This document shows positions 41,267 to 50,822 of a stretch of DNA of 64,000 nucleotides, one piece after another. The notes below the pieces were generated by a model. It saw nothing but the letters and a program-made list of their open reading frames with translations. It was not told the origin of the DNA and searched no databases. Location of the stretch: NCBI GenBank assembly GCA_964036045.1, contig OZ038383.1, forward strand, positions 5,442,430 through 5,506,429. Reading direction: 5' to 3'. The DNA is from Eutreptiella sp. 'Long Island Sound 2002' (Eukaryota; Euglenozoa; Euglenophyceae; Eutreptiales; Eutreptiaceae). The position numbers and the translations under genes were made by a program. Numbering within the stretch: the first letter of the stretch is position 1; every line of letters begins with the position of its first letter.

Positions 41267-44200
41267 GAAGGCAAAAACTGCTCTGAACCTGGTGGATCAT
41301 GCGCATCATCACTTGCTGATGGTACAGCTGCCAAATTCAAATGGCCACCAGCTACAGTATCACGACCCAAATCCTGATCCACGTGATGCTGTGCTGGAAT
41401 ACTCTCATGTGACTGGCCAGAGCGAGAGCGCGTGCGGTCTGAAATGCCACTGATGTGTGCAGGCAAGAAAGCTGACTCATAGCCCCAACACTGGGACTGC
41501 ATCCGCTTAACTACACATTGCACACGCTTGATGTGATTCCTCGAAACTTTCTCAGGGATTGACAACATTCCTGCTAGGCGAGCAGAGAACTGGTTATCCT
41601 CTTTCAGGGCAATACCAGAGTGTTCCATCTGCTCATTGTCCCAAGAGGCACGCAATTGGCGAACACTGGCAAGTGCTGCCCTCTCCTCCCCCAACAGACG
41701 AAATATGCGTTCTGAAATAACTTTGTCTTCCCATTTTCGGGACTCTGACTCATCTCTGTGCACTCCCTCCCTGTCAGGCACAGACCCGTGCATTGTAGCA
41801 TCCCCTGCATGCTCACACGCTGGATACGCCCATCTACTGAGTGTATCTGGCACTATATGTCCCTTTCCAGGAGTGTACTCCACCTGGATATTAAACTGGG
41901 ACAAAAATTCGTGCCAGCGCCCTCTCCGGCCCACCGGCCCACTGATTGTACCCAGGTCCTCACGGAACCAGGATATCAGGGCCTGGTGATCCACTAAGGA
42001 CCGCACCAACACTGTAGAGTGAATCCAGGAACGAAATTTGTGCAACGCCCCAATCAGAGCGTAGGTCTCCTTTTCACGGGTAGACCATGCACGTTGCCCT
42101 AAATTATCCTTGCCCTGGAGCTTCCGGCTGAAAAATGCCACTGGGCGAAAATTGCCCTGGTCATCCTCCTGCTCCAACGACGCCCCTACAGCATACTGAC
42201 TGGCATCTGTACGAATCAGGAAAGGCTTCGTCACATCAGGAATCTGCAACATAACGGAATTTCGCATCAGTTCCTTGATTCGTTCAAACGCCTTAATCAT
42301 CTCATCAGTCCATTTAATTCGCCTGTGCTGAATCTGACGCTTACTCTGCTTAACATTACACTCCATGCCTGTCAAAGAGTCACTGAGAATTGCAGCCCAG
42401 TGAGCATAATTGGGCATATAAATAGCATACCATTGGGTAAGGCCCAAAAATGCTTTCATGTGGGTGGGGGCACGTATATGCTCAGTAGACCATCGGTCTA
42501 TGGGCTCTGTCTTACTCGGCGCTGCGCGTCTGGTGCCGGCCTCTAAAATATGGCCACAAAACTTTACACGTGTCATGAACATGTGACACTTCTCACGCTT
42601 GACTGTGAGCTTGTATTTCTGCAGGCACGCAAAAACTTTTCGTGACTGCTGATAGTGAGCTTCAATAACAGACTCATCTATCTCCCCTGTTGCATTGCCT
42701 GGGGTTCCCTCCAGCATATCATCAATGTATGGTTTCCCCTGGATATCTGGATCTTGGGACAGGCAATATTGCACCATGCGCTGATACGCCGCTGGGGCTG
42801 TTTTCAGACCCATGGGGAGTACCTCCCACTCAAATACTCCCCAAGGAGTCATAAAAGCTGTCAGCTTCTTTGACTCCTCAGTGAGGGGCATTTGGTGGAA
42901 GCCATCCTCTAGGTCGAAAATGGTCCAGAGGACATTTTTCCCCTCATCCACCAAACGATCCTCAATGTTTGGCAAAGGAAATTGCAGATCCTTAATCTGG
43001 GACTTCAGATGGCGGTAGTCAATCACTAGCCGCCACTTACCCCCAGGTTTTGGAACTACAAATGCCCTTGACACCCATTCAGGATTATCCTCCTGGGCAG
43101 CGCGTAGCATGCCCCTGTCCCTGAACTTTTCAATCAAGGCCTTGAAGGCCGCTGCGCGGATACCTACGCACCGGTAAGGCTTCACAGCCTTAGGTTCAGG
43201 ACTGGGCTTAAGCTCAATGTGGCAGACGCCATACGGTCCACGCAGATCCATATCTGCAGGATCTGACTGATTAATGGACTTAAAAGTGAAAACTGAAGAA
43301 AACTCCTCCTCCAGCAATTTTCTGTATTTTGTACACGCTGGATGGGCAAGGTCTGACTCAATAACAGAGCGAATGGTGCGGTTCCTTATATTACAAGGTG
43401 TTTTGCCTGGAGTGGCTGTGTGAACACACGCCCATTTTGACTGAACCTCACCATTCGCATTCTTCTCCTCAGAAGAATGAAACTCAGAATCACCCCATGC
43501 ATAATCAGAAGCAGAATGGGCATCAAAGAGGACTACACGATGTGTGTAGTTACCCTTCTGCTCAAATTTCCTGCCTGAGGTATCCTGAAACAATCTGCAA
43601 TCAGGAGGTAAATCCCACCAGTCCACTGCTGTCTCACCCATGGCCCAAAACCAGGACTCTGATTTGGCCACTGGGACCACAATTAAACCCCTGGCTTGGT
43701 CCAGTAAAACTTTGGTGATAACTTCTTTCATCTGGTGGTACTGGGGATGTAAGTATATAAAATCACGATTCCATGGCTTACCCCAGGCCTTCGATCCCCA
43801 ATACTTGGGAATCTGTTTCTGTCTCGTCGAAGACGTCCCAAAAACATCAACTGCTGGGCACTCACCTGCCCACTCAATAATAGAAGAGAAAATCTCAGGT
43901 GTCAGGGAATAGCGACCCCTGCGATGCTGCAAACCCAAAGCTCTCCTTTTGGCCCTCGACGAGATAGAATGGCGCAAAATTTTGCGCATAGACCTGAAAC
44001 TGCCGGCCAGACTGCCTGCATTGGATTCTGGTTTTTTCCTGGATGTCTGTATATTGTGCGGGGGTTCAGGGTTGGGGTGTGTGTGATGGCTCACGCCATC
44101 TGGGTGATCCCTGGAATAGCCCCATCCTCCTGCAAAACAGTCTGGCACTGCCTGTGCCTCAGGGCCCTCAGACTCAACATCCGAAATACCCTGGGACTCA

Positions 44201-44878
44201 GTATCAGAATCATATGTGACCGGCTCAACAACGCAAGAGGGTACAGTAACCTCCATAGAGCCTTCATCAACAGATCTCTCACTAGGGGGCCCAATAGGTC
44301 CCAGCTCTGAGGGCCGCACTGCCCGCAACTTGGTGCAGATGCAGTCCCCTCCTTGCAAAGAGCGACATACATTATTGTGGGACACCTGGGGCAGGTCAGG
44401 TCTCACTCCGGAGCTGCCAAACCCCTGGGCGCCCCGTACTGATGGTGGCAAGGAATATACTTCCACCACACTACAAATACTGTTGCGTTCAACAATAAGT
44501 TGGGCTATACGATCTCCTTGTGATACCAAAAAGGGACTAGGGCCATTATTAACCAAAATAACGCCCAGATTTCCCCGGTAATCACGATCGACAACCCCTG
44601 CAGCAACATCAATATCGTGCTTCACAGCCAAACCGGACCTAGAGGCAATTCTGGCATAGGTACCGGCTGGTGTCTGCACTGCCAAATCAGTCCGTACAAG
44701 GAGCCGACTCCAGGGCTCCACAATGGCATTCTCCGCCGAAGACAAATCAAGCCCAGTGGCTTCTGGCGACTGTCTGGACGGCAAAACGGCCTTTTCACTT
44801 AACCTGTGTACCAAAATCTCAGCATCCATGATTCTGGCCTGAGTGTTACGGACCTTATCCTCATCAGGACCCCCCCCC
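41267..44878 (-). pseudogene. Pol of element D, 5' part: dUTPase, reverse transcriptase, RNase H
   Basis: The minus-strand frame is open from 45147, but the true entry is likely near the G9 run at about 44869-44877. A dUTPase comes first, with five motifs recognisable: EATGLDLSS, ARIASRSGLA, GVVDRDYRGNLGVIL, GDRIAQLIVE and RGAQGFGSSG. This enzyme hydrolyses dUTP. RT follows with WRLVIDYRHLK, motif A TIFDLEDGFHQM, LKTAPAAYQRM and YIDDML (about 42720-42735). RNase H shows LIRTDASQYAVG and KGHIVPDTLSRWAYPA. E's insertion cuts the frame at 41267, right after EQFLPS. All RT catalytic Asp residues are present. Confidence 0.88.
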
Positions 44879-46036
44879 CTGGCTGAATTCATCCAACGAC
44901 ACTTGCAGGATCCATTCATGACAACCAGGAGTGGAGGCACCGGTGATGGGTTCCTTTGAGGCATAATTCTGGCGATCAGCTGCACATGCAGCATTGGAAG
45001 GGCAAACCCTGTGGGAGCCACAACTACCCACAGTTGAAGACTTCTGCAGTGCGGAATTACAGCCCCGCACGGGGCTGACAAATGTCTTTGGGGACGTCCA
45101 AACTCCAAAGCAACTTCTCCACAGAGAACACGGGCAGCACTGCCCATCCGGAATCACTGGCATTGATGAATGTCCTTCCAGCAGTGGGGCATGCCAAATC
45201 GGCGCAATGCCCGAATCACTGCATTGCCGATGACACGCACATGCGTTAGTACACACACACCCACACTGAAAACCTGTAGAGCATTCATCGCCATTCTCCT
45301 TTGTCGCTGCTGCACTTTTCGGCGCCTGTAGCCGCGAACTGTTGAGGAGAAATAATAAAAAAATCGGGAGAGAGAATAACAGCGAGGCACAAACGTAATG
45401 CTGCGTGCGACAAACTGGGGTTGCCGCTGGCTTACGTGGCCGTGCCTGGTCAACTGTATGTGTGGTCTTTTTGATGGCACCAACGTAAGGAATTTCCAGT
45501 CTGGATCGATCACTAACGACCTTATCCGGATGAACCGTCACGCACTCACGTGGCATGAGACATCCTGCCACTGGGCAAACCATCAACCCAAATGCCTTTA
45601 GAAACGGGTATCCAAATATCAGCTCATCAGATATTTCAGCACAGTAAATGAAAACTCGTGGGCACTGTACCCACTCGCCACCAAATTCACTGCAAATTGG
45701 CACAAGTACATCTGACCATGCCCCATATTTGCCCCCTTCCACTCTTCCTGACGTAATTGTGGACAGAGACAGTGGCGTGCGCGCTGGTTCCAACACTCCT
45801 GCAGGAAAAAACTTCCTCGGTGCAGCAGCAAAAATCGTCGCCCCTGAATCAACCAGGGCAGCTGGGGTTACCACAACTCTCTCCGAAAAAGTGACTTTGA
45901 TCTGCAGAATGAGTTCCACGTTCAGATCAGGCCTAGTGCGGCCTGTTGCTCGCAAACGAGTCCTCTCCAGGACTCGATAAACTGGCGCCGGCATCTGAGG
46001 GCCAGCCACGCCTGGTACTTGGGAATTTACGGACAT
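44864..46036 (-). CDS. Protease ORF of D with a hydrophobic and Cys-rich extension (390 aa)
   Basis: The retropepsin motif is AALVDSGATIFAAAP (about residues 57-71), and ELIFGYPFLKAFGL is the typical second half. After about residue 190 comes a strongly hydrophobic stretch (ASLLFSLPIFLLFLL) and then Cys-rich sequence (CGCVCTNACACHRQC), neither usual in this position. The frame follows the gag ORF in phase across one UAA (46058-46060) and ends at 44864. It overlaps the dUTPase-RT frame at a G9 run, where a frameshift would be needed. The hydrophobic part could instead be an intron: the minus strand shows a pyrimidine tract ending TTTCTCCTCAACAG near 45340. Confidence 0.72.
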   Translation of the reverse strand: MSVNSQVPGVAGPQMPAPVYRVLERTRLRATGRTRPDLNVELILQIKVTFSERVVVTPAALVDSGATIFAAAPRKFFPAGVLEPARTPLSLSTITSGRVEGGKYGAWSDVLVPICSEFGGEWVQCPRVFIYCAEISDELIFGYPFLKAFGLMVCPVAGCLMPRECVTVHPDKVVSDRSRLEIPYVGAIKKTTHTVDQARPRKPAATPVCRTQHYVCASLLFSLPIFLLFLLNSSRLQAPKSAAATKENGDECSTGFQCGCVCTNACACHRQCSDSGIAPIWHAPLLEGHSSMPVIPDGQCCPCSLWRSCFGVWTSPKTFVSPVRGCNSALQKSSTVGSCGSHRVCPSNAACAADRQNYASKEPITGASTPGCHEWILQVSLDEFSQGGGS

Positions 46037-46057
46037 GCCAGGGAGTGTCCGACTCCC

Positions 46058-47053
46058 TTACTTACTGGCACCCCGTCCTTTCGGTTCAGGTTTCAGTTCT
46101 GGATGAAGAGTCCAGCACTCCTTCTCCGCATGTCCTTGTTTACCACAGTGACTACATTTGTCCTTGTGTGTCTGGTTCCCCTTTTCTGCCTGTTTGCCCT
46201 TTCGCCGTCCCCCATCCTTTTCTTTCTGGGACGGTCTCTCCTTACACCTCACTCCCTTCGGATGAGGGGGGCCTCCACACCACAAGCACTTACCTGCCTT
46301 CAGGCGTCCTTGCACCGTCTGCTGGGCCAACTTTTTTTTCTTGACACCCTCGGCCAGCCACTTGGGCCAGTTTGAAGCGCTGTCAGCCCAACAGGATTCC
46401 AGCTTATGTGGTCCCTTGCACTTAGGACATACAATCCAGGACGGCGGGGCAGAATCAGCCCTGGGTTTACCATCATGCAGACCTCTGACCTGTCTATCCG
46501 CATAACGTCCCCGTATGGCCTCCGCCCTGTGCTGAGTGAGCAACTTAGGCACGAGCCACTTATTACACTCCTCATAGGTGAATTCACGCAGGGCTTCCAC
46601 CTCAGCTTCCAGGAGTTCCTCAATTAAGTCATTAAAAAACCCACTCCTGGTTAATGCCGTCATGAAAATCTTCTTGGCATGGGCAGCCGTGACCTCCCCC
46701 ACCCTCTGCAAAAGCACACGCCACTGCAAATACCATTTACGATGTGACCTGTAATTTCCTGCAGGGGGGGTGTGGTCCTCCCACTCATCTTCAACGACAT
46801 TGTCATCAGCACATTCACGTGCCTCATCCAATAACTCCTCATGCATGTCCTGGTATGTCCATTTCAGTTCATACATAAGTTCGAGATACAATTCAGCATA
46901 TTCATCGGGAAGAGAAGTCAAAAAAGTGAGAGCACTGAGTTCGGGGCTCAATATCTTTCCCCAATAACCCAAATAAAATTCCCATTGGCGCAAGTACCCA
47001 CGCAGCGTTTTCCAGCTGCCATCCCAGTGTGGGCGCTTAACAAAGCGCTTCAC
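46058..47053 (-). CDS. Capsid-nucleocapsid Gag ORF of D with three zinc knuckles
   Basis: About 331 residues. The capsid-like domain begins RFVKRPHWDGSWKTLRGY and includes FYLGYWGKILSPEL. Three knuckles follow: CPKCKGPHKLESC (CX2CX3HX4C), CLWCGGPPHPKGVRC (CX2CX4HX5C) and CSHCGKQGHAEKEC (canonical). The first codon is GTG, and the frame is open upstream (TSEDEDTKRD), overlapping the end of the coiled-coil ORF in another phase. It is therefore probably reached by frameshifting or splicing. It ends in UAA with protease in frame beyond. Confidence 0.82.
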   Translation of the reverse strand: MKRFVKRPHWDGSWKTLRGYLRQWEFYLGYWGKILSPELSALTFLTSLPDEYAELYLELMYELKWTYQDMHEELLDEARECADDNVVEDEWEDHTPPAGNYRSHRKWYLQWRVLLQRVGEVTAAHAKKIFMTALTRSGFFNDLIEELLEAEVEALREFTYEECNKWLVPKLLTQHRAEAIRGRYADRQVRGLHDGKPRADSAPPSWIVCPKCKGPHKLESCWADSASNWPKWLAEGVKKKKLAQQTVQGRLKAGKCLWCGGPPHPKGVRCKERPSQKEKDGGRRKGKQAEKGNQTHKDKCSHCGKQGHAEKECWTLHPELKPEPKGRGASK

Positions 47054-48552
47054 ATCACGTTTGGTGTCCTCGTCCTCGCTGGTGTGTCACTCATGCTGGT
47101 GCTTGCCATGCCCGACAATTTTTTTATAGGCGTTCCACCCACCAATGCACTCAGTGTACTATGTACCTCATGCTCGTCATCCCGGGTCTTACCAGGCTTC
47201 CCGAGGGTGGAAGGGTTCTCCAATTTTATCCCTTCACTCACTGAATGCGAATACGGTGTATGCACACACAATGTCGTACCTCTTGTACTGGCCGTACCTG
47301 GCTTTACCTCTTCTGTGGGATCATCGCCCGTGAGGATTTCAGCCGTCAGCTCGGCAATCGCAAGCTGTATGGGCGAAAGAGAGTCCTCAACGAATGACCG
47401 CAAAACGGCCATAGTAACGGGCGAATCACGGACAAAAGACTCACCACAATTCAACCGTTGAGACGTGTGTGTATTCCTCCCATATGTGCGCAATGCATTG
47501 ATTTGTTCCCAAACCTCATGAGAGAAATTTTTGAATGAGCGTTCCAAGCGGAAAACTTCACCCTTCAACGCTTGTAATGCCAAGTGTGGTAAAGAATCTA
47601 ATTCTTGATCGGATTCCTCTCCCACATTAAAGTTCAACCGGCGTTCTACGCTCTTGTCTTCCAATGATTGAACCCGCAAGCAAAGAGTCGTTAGCCTATC
47701 AACAAATGAGTCTACACCCGCCACCTTGGTTGCGAGTGTGTTTACCCGTTTTCGCAACGACTCAATTTGAGCCTCATCCTGCATATCACGAGAGGGATTT
47801 GCAAATGATGTATCTCGGGCCGAGGCATCACACCTCGCTCTTTGATCATCACCCGCTGGTTCTCCACTCCCGGCTCTCGAATTTTTCGTTGATTTAGCTT
47901 CGTACTCCTTGCTCTTCGACTCTACCAATTCAAGTCGAAAAGTGTCGAGACGAGCTTCCACAACGTCGAGAGTACAACAATGAGCTATTACCTTATCCAC
48001 ACGTGACAAGCGGTCATTAATTCTATCGAGTTGCAACGCAATCGAATTCGAATCATGACCCTGCTCCCAAGAAGTAGAAATAGGGGAGGACCGAAGTTTG
48101 GAAATGGAATCTTGCATCTCCCGAACTTGCCTCTCCAATGCTCTTCTATGTTGCTCTTCCTCACTGCAAGAATAATTGACAAATTGTTTGATGTCATCAA
48201 TACTCGCGTCCAAACGCTCATCGGATGCACATACTTTCACCAATCCCTCAAGTTTGGATACTCTGTCCATGACACCATCCCATTTTTTTGATTCTTCTCG
48301 TTTGAATTCATTAATGCGCTTATCAACCTCTAAAGCAACAAGATGAGATAAATTGGGCGTTGGTTGAGGACATTTAAACTCGTCCCGAATCCACCCCATT
48401 TCGGTCGTGAAATGTCGATGATACTCCTCAAGAGTGGACCGAAATTGCTTGCGAACCGATTGCAAGGCGGTGTCTAGTTCATTAGAAAATTGAGAAATCC
48501 TACGTTCCATTACACTCAATCGGTCGGCAAGTTCATCATGCCTAGATTGCAA
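47050..48552 (-). CDS. Coiled-coil Gag-type ORF of D (500 aa)
   Basis: Heptad-rich protein (LADRLSVMERRISQFSNEL and many similar repeats) without catalytic motifs. It overlaps the capsid ORF by a few bases in a different frame. The upstream 229-aa ORF runs into it at a poly-A run (minus strand, near 48578-48590), where a one-base slip would join both coils. Its role is unknown; by position and by comparison with B it is an N-terminal Gag extension. Confidence 0.7.
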   Translation of the reverse strand: MQSRHDELADRLSVMERRISQFSNELDTALQSVRKQFRSTLEEYHRHFTTEMGWIRDEFKCPQPTPNLSHLVALEVDKRINEFKREESKKWDGVMDRVSKLEGLVKVCASDERLDASIDDIKQFVNYSCSEEEQHRRALERQVREMQDSISKLRSSPISTSWEQGHDSNSIALQLDRINDRLSRVDKVIAHCCTLDVVEARLDTFRLELVESKSKEYEAKSTKNSRAGSGEPAGDDQRARCDASARDTSFANPSRDMQDEAQIESLRKRVNTLATKVAGVDSFVDRLTTLCLRVQSLEDKSVERRLNFNVGEESDQELDSLPHLALQALKGEVFRLERSFKNFSHEVWEQINALRTYGRNTHTSQRLNCGESFVRDSPVTMAVLRSFVEDSLSPIQLAIAELTAEILTGDDPTEEVKPGTASTRGTTLCVHTPYSHSVSEGIKLENPSTLGKPGKTRDDEHEVHSTLSALVGGTPIKKLSGMASTSMSDTPARTRTPNVM

Positions 48553-49205
48553 AGTATGAATGGAAGAACGAATTTTATTTTTTTTTGATAATTCTCAATC
48601 TCAACATTCACCACCTTGTTCAATGATTCTCCAAACACCCCAACTTGGTGACTCAATGTCCCAACCTCACCTTGTAAGGCATTAAAGCGACCATGCAACC
48701 GAGAACATAAATCACTAAAATGGCGAAATTCTTGGTGCAAATCTTCCACTTCGGAACTCACCTTCAAGGAATGTTTGAAAGTGTTCTCAATGTGAGTACT
48801 CAATTGTATAGCAAATGCACCAAGACGATCACCCTCACGCACAACAACTTGCATTCGTCCCTCAATGTTGAGTAAATATTGATCCACGTTCACATTAAAA
48901 GAAACAACATCAGACATGTGTTGTCCTAAGACATGAACACGTTCCTCAATTTCCTCAATGCGAGGGTCTTCATCAATAGTTCTACTCGCACGAAGGATCT
49001 CCAATGCTGCCCCATCGGGTCGGACCATCCGAATTCTCTCCACTCGCTCAGATCCAAATACAAAACCTTCATGTTGAAAGTCGGGCTGTCTGAACCTTGG
49101 TTCTCTACTCGGAGATTCCGACTTTACGAGCGCATTTATGCCCACTAATTGTCCTTCGTGACGAGGATCATGACGAAATTCGATGGACTTCCTCTCCATT
49201 TGCAA
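48516..49205 (-). CDS. First ORF of D, coiled-coil (229 aa)
   Basis: It starts at ATG 49205 (MQMERKSIEFRHDPRHEG), about 165 bp inside the 5' end, and is the first good start after the primer-binding site. Heptads such as VGVFGESLNKVVNVEIENY run toward the end. It overlaps the next ORF and shifts frame at the A-rich run. No known enzyme domain was seen. Confidence 0.65.
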   Translation of the reverse strand: MQMERKSIEFRHDPRHEGQLVGINALVKSESPSREPRFRQPDFQHEGFVFGSERVERIRMVRPDGAALEILRASRTIDEDPRIEEIEERVHVLGQHMSDVVSFNVNVDQYLLNIEGRMQVVVREGDRLGAFAIQLSTHIENTFKHSLKVSSEVEDLHQEFRHFSDLCSRLHGRFNALQGEVGTLSHQVGVFGESLNKVVNVEIENYQKKIKFVLPFILCNLGMMNLPTD

Positions 49206-49369
49206 TGTTGTATGTGGCCTAACGGACGATCACGAAATCGATGAGCTCGACGACGAATATCTACCAATGCGATAAAGACGTCCACAAATCAAAAAATGTT
49301 GTTCCCTATGTCGACTGACCCTGAATCTTGGAAATCCTGATTGGAACGGGAATTCTGTTCAGTCGCGCA

Positions 49370-49392
49370 GGATCGAAACCAGTCTGCTACCA
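49370..49392 (-). promoter_or_regulatory. Primer-binding site of D
   Basis: The minus strand reads TGGTAGCAGACTGGTTTCGA and continues TCC, directly after the LTR end. Its complement resembles the 3' arm of a eukaryotic initiator-Met tRNA (T-loop GATCGAAACC and end CTGCTACCA). The match extends well past the usual 10-18 bases. Confidence 0.78.
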
Positions 49393-49614
49393 TGCAGGAC
49401 TGTCCTTAGCATCGGCAGCGCAACAAAGCCATCGTGAATGTCATAGAAGGGGCCTGTTGAAGACAGTAAATGTCCAACATGAAATCCTGCATCAAATCCA
49501 CAAATACACAACTATTCGGCGATACACAAATACAAGCGCCTTAACCTCCCTAGGAATATACATGTGTGCACTGCACCTGTGCACTGTACTGCACCTGTGG
49601 TCTGATCTGCTGCA
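49393..49614 (-). repeat. 5' LTR of element D (222 bp)
   Basis: TGCAGGAC...CTGCTGCA. It is the full-length partner of 7701-7918, with no differences seen over the shared 218 bp. B's pol resumes at 49615. Confidence 0.88.
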
Positions 49615-49866
49615 GTTTGTTGACAGAAAATGTTTGTGATGATCGCACAGGTTCAAAACTTTCTGGGTATTGCTTGTGCAATAACTGCCTGATTCGGTCC
49701 CTCTCTGCCCTCTCTGCAGCTTGCCAACCCTCCAAGTTGCAGTCACTGCCGTGAAAATTGGTATCTTGCGCCTCTCCCGCCGGATATGCCCAACGGGAGA
49801 GGGCATCCGCCGCTTCGTTGTCTTTTCCTGGCTGGTACTGAATAAAAAGATTGAACCTCCCAGGAA
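49615..49866 (-). pseudogene. B pol fragment: RNase H tail and start of the integrase region
   Basis: The minus strand reads QYQPGKDNEAADALSRWAYP, then EGWQAAERAERDRI and FEPVRSSQTFSVNK up to the D junction. It is the N-terminal continuation of 5727-7700 and matches A at 2417-2664. Confidence 0.85.
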
Positions 49867-50216
49867 CTCATGCCGATTGGGTGTGGGGCATCTTCAAGTG
49901 GAATATTTTGAAATAGCTCATATCCCCCAATGGCTACGAGCTCACTTCCTGTGTCCGCCAGGGCCAGAGTAACGATGGTTTCCTTGCACATCGCATCAGG
50001 GAATTGTACCCGTGCTTGTACAAGTACTTCCCTCCTCATCTTGGAACCACGTTTGCCCCTGGTACGTGGTTCCCGGTAAATCTCCTCATCAAGGTCGTCC
50101 AGTTTGATCACAGTCCCGTTGGCAAACTCTGCTCCTTGACCCACATTCAGCACCCGATGCGCTCCTACATGGTATAATTTCCTCCGTGTAGGTAACGGTA
50201 GGTCAGTCAATGACAT
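49743..50216 (-). CDS. Aspartic protease of element B
   Basis: It is nearly identical to 2547-3020, with the active site LALADTGSELVAIGG. It is in frame with the zinc knuckles across UAG 50286-50288 and is joined almost directly to the RNase H tail, confirming that RT loss is shared by both copies. Confidence 0.8.
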   Translation of the reverse strand: MSLTDLPLPTRRKLYHVGAHRVLNVGQGAEFANGTVIKLDDLDEEIYREPRTRGKRGSKMRREVLVQARVQFPDAMCKETIVTLALADTGSELVAIGGYELFQNIPLEDAPHPIGMSSWEVQSFYSVPARKRQRSGGCPLPLGISGGRGARYQFSRQ

Positions 50217-50285
50217 CGGGGCGGTACTACGCCACTTCCGGAACTTATTCAGTTTTCGGTGGTGGCGGCGATGTCGCCTGGCCCC

Positions 50286-50822
50286 CTACAGGGCTGAGGG
50301 GCAGTCTTGGGCCCAGTGGCCCTTTCCACCACACTTCTTGCATATGTCCTTGGACTGTGGTCTACTTCGAGGTTTGGACCCTGAGCGCGATCCTCGGCTC
50401 TGGCTGCGACTCTTGGGTCTCCCCCGTTCAGGATAACGATCTTTGCTTCGACTTCGCCCTCGTTCGCGATCCGGTGGTTTCTCATACCCAGGAGTATGCC
50501 CTCGCTCACTTCTGCGATCTCCACTGCGTGGTCGACCGTCAGCACTGGACCGCCCTGGGCTCCGACCACGGTCCTGTCCGCTTTTACGGCGATCCGGCTG
50601 AAGGCAATCCTTCGAGGTATGGTCTGTGGCATCGCAATTGTAACACCTCAATTTATGAGGACAGTCCTTTTGAGTGTGGTCTTTAGACTTGCAATTGAAG
50701 CATCGACCCTCAGATTTGAGCTTGGCCGTAATATGTGACCGGCTTGACAGTACACTGCCATGTGGAGAATTTCTCCTGTCGTCATATCGCGACTGAGATG
50801 GCCCCCAGCCTCCGGTTTCTCC
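50286..50822 (-). CDS. Nucleocapsid region with three CCHC knuckles, element B
   Basis: It matches 3090-3626 with CFNC, CYNC and CKKC knuckles, bounded by UGA 50823-50825 and UAG 50286-50288 in the same frame as the neighbouring segments. Confidence 0.8.
   Translation of the reverse strand, partial: GETGGWGPSQSRYDDRRNSPHGSVLSSRSHITAKLKSEGRCFNCKSKDHTQKDCPHKLRCYNCDATDHTSKDCLQPDRRKSGQDRGRSPGRSSADGRPRSGDRRSERGHTPGYEKPPDRERGRSRSKDRYPERGRPKSRSQSRGSRSGSKPRSRPQSKDICKKCGGKGHWAQDCPSAL

Larger units (their letters stand above)
7701..49614 (-). mobile_element. Element D: dUTPase-encoding Ty3/gypsy chromovirus-type, split by a hAT-like element and by E
   Basis: Short LTRs (222 bp, TG...CA) lie at 7701-7918 and 49393-49614, with a primer-binding site at 49370-49392 and a polypurine tract at 7919-7928. 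The internal order on the minus strand is coiled-coil ORFs, capsid-type ORF with three zinc knuckles, protease, dUTPase, RT, RNase H and integrase-chromodomain. Pol is interrupted twice: by the hAT-like element at 9804-11026 and by E at 11084-41266. It is the only family here that shows all canonical RT motifs uninterrupted. The LTRs look identical over the 218 bp they share. Confidence 0.85.

Noticed and set aside
49330-49392. A tRNA gene, because GATCGAAACC and CTGCTACCA occur on the plus strand.
   Set aside because: There is no matching 5' half, D arm or anticodon arm. The position next to D's LTR shows it is a primer-binding site on the minus strand.
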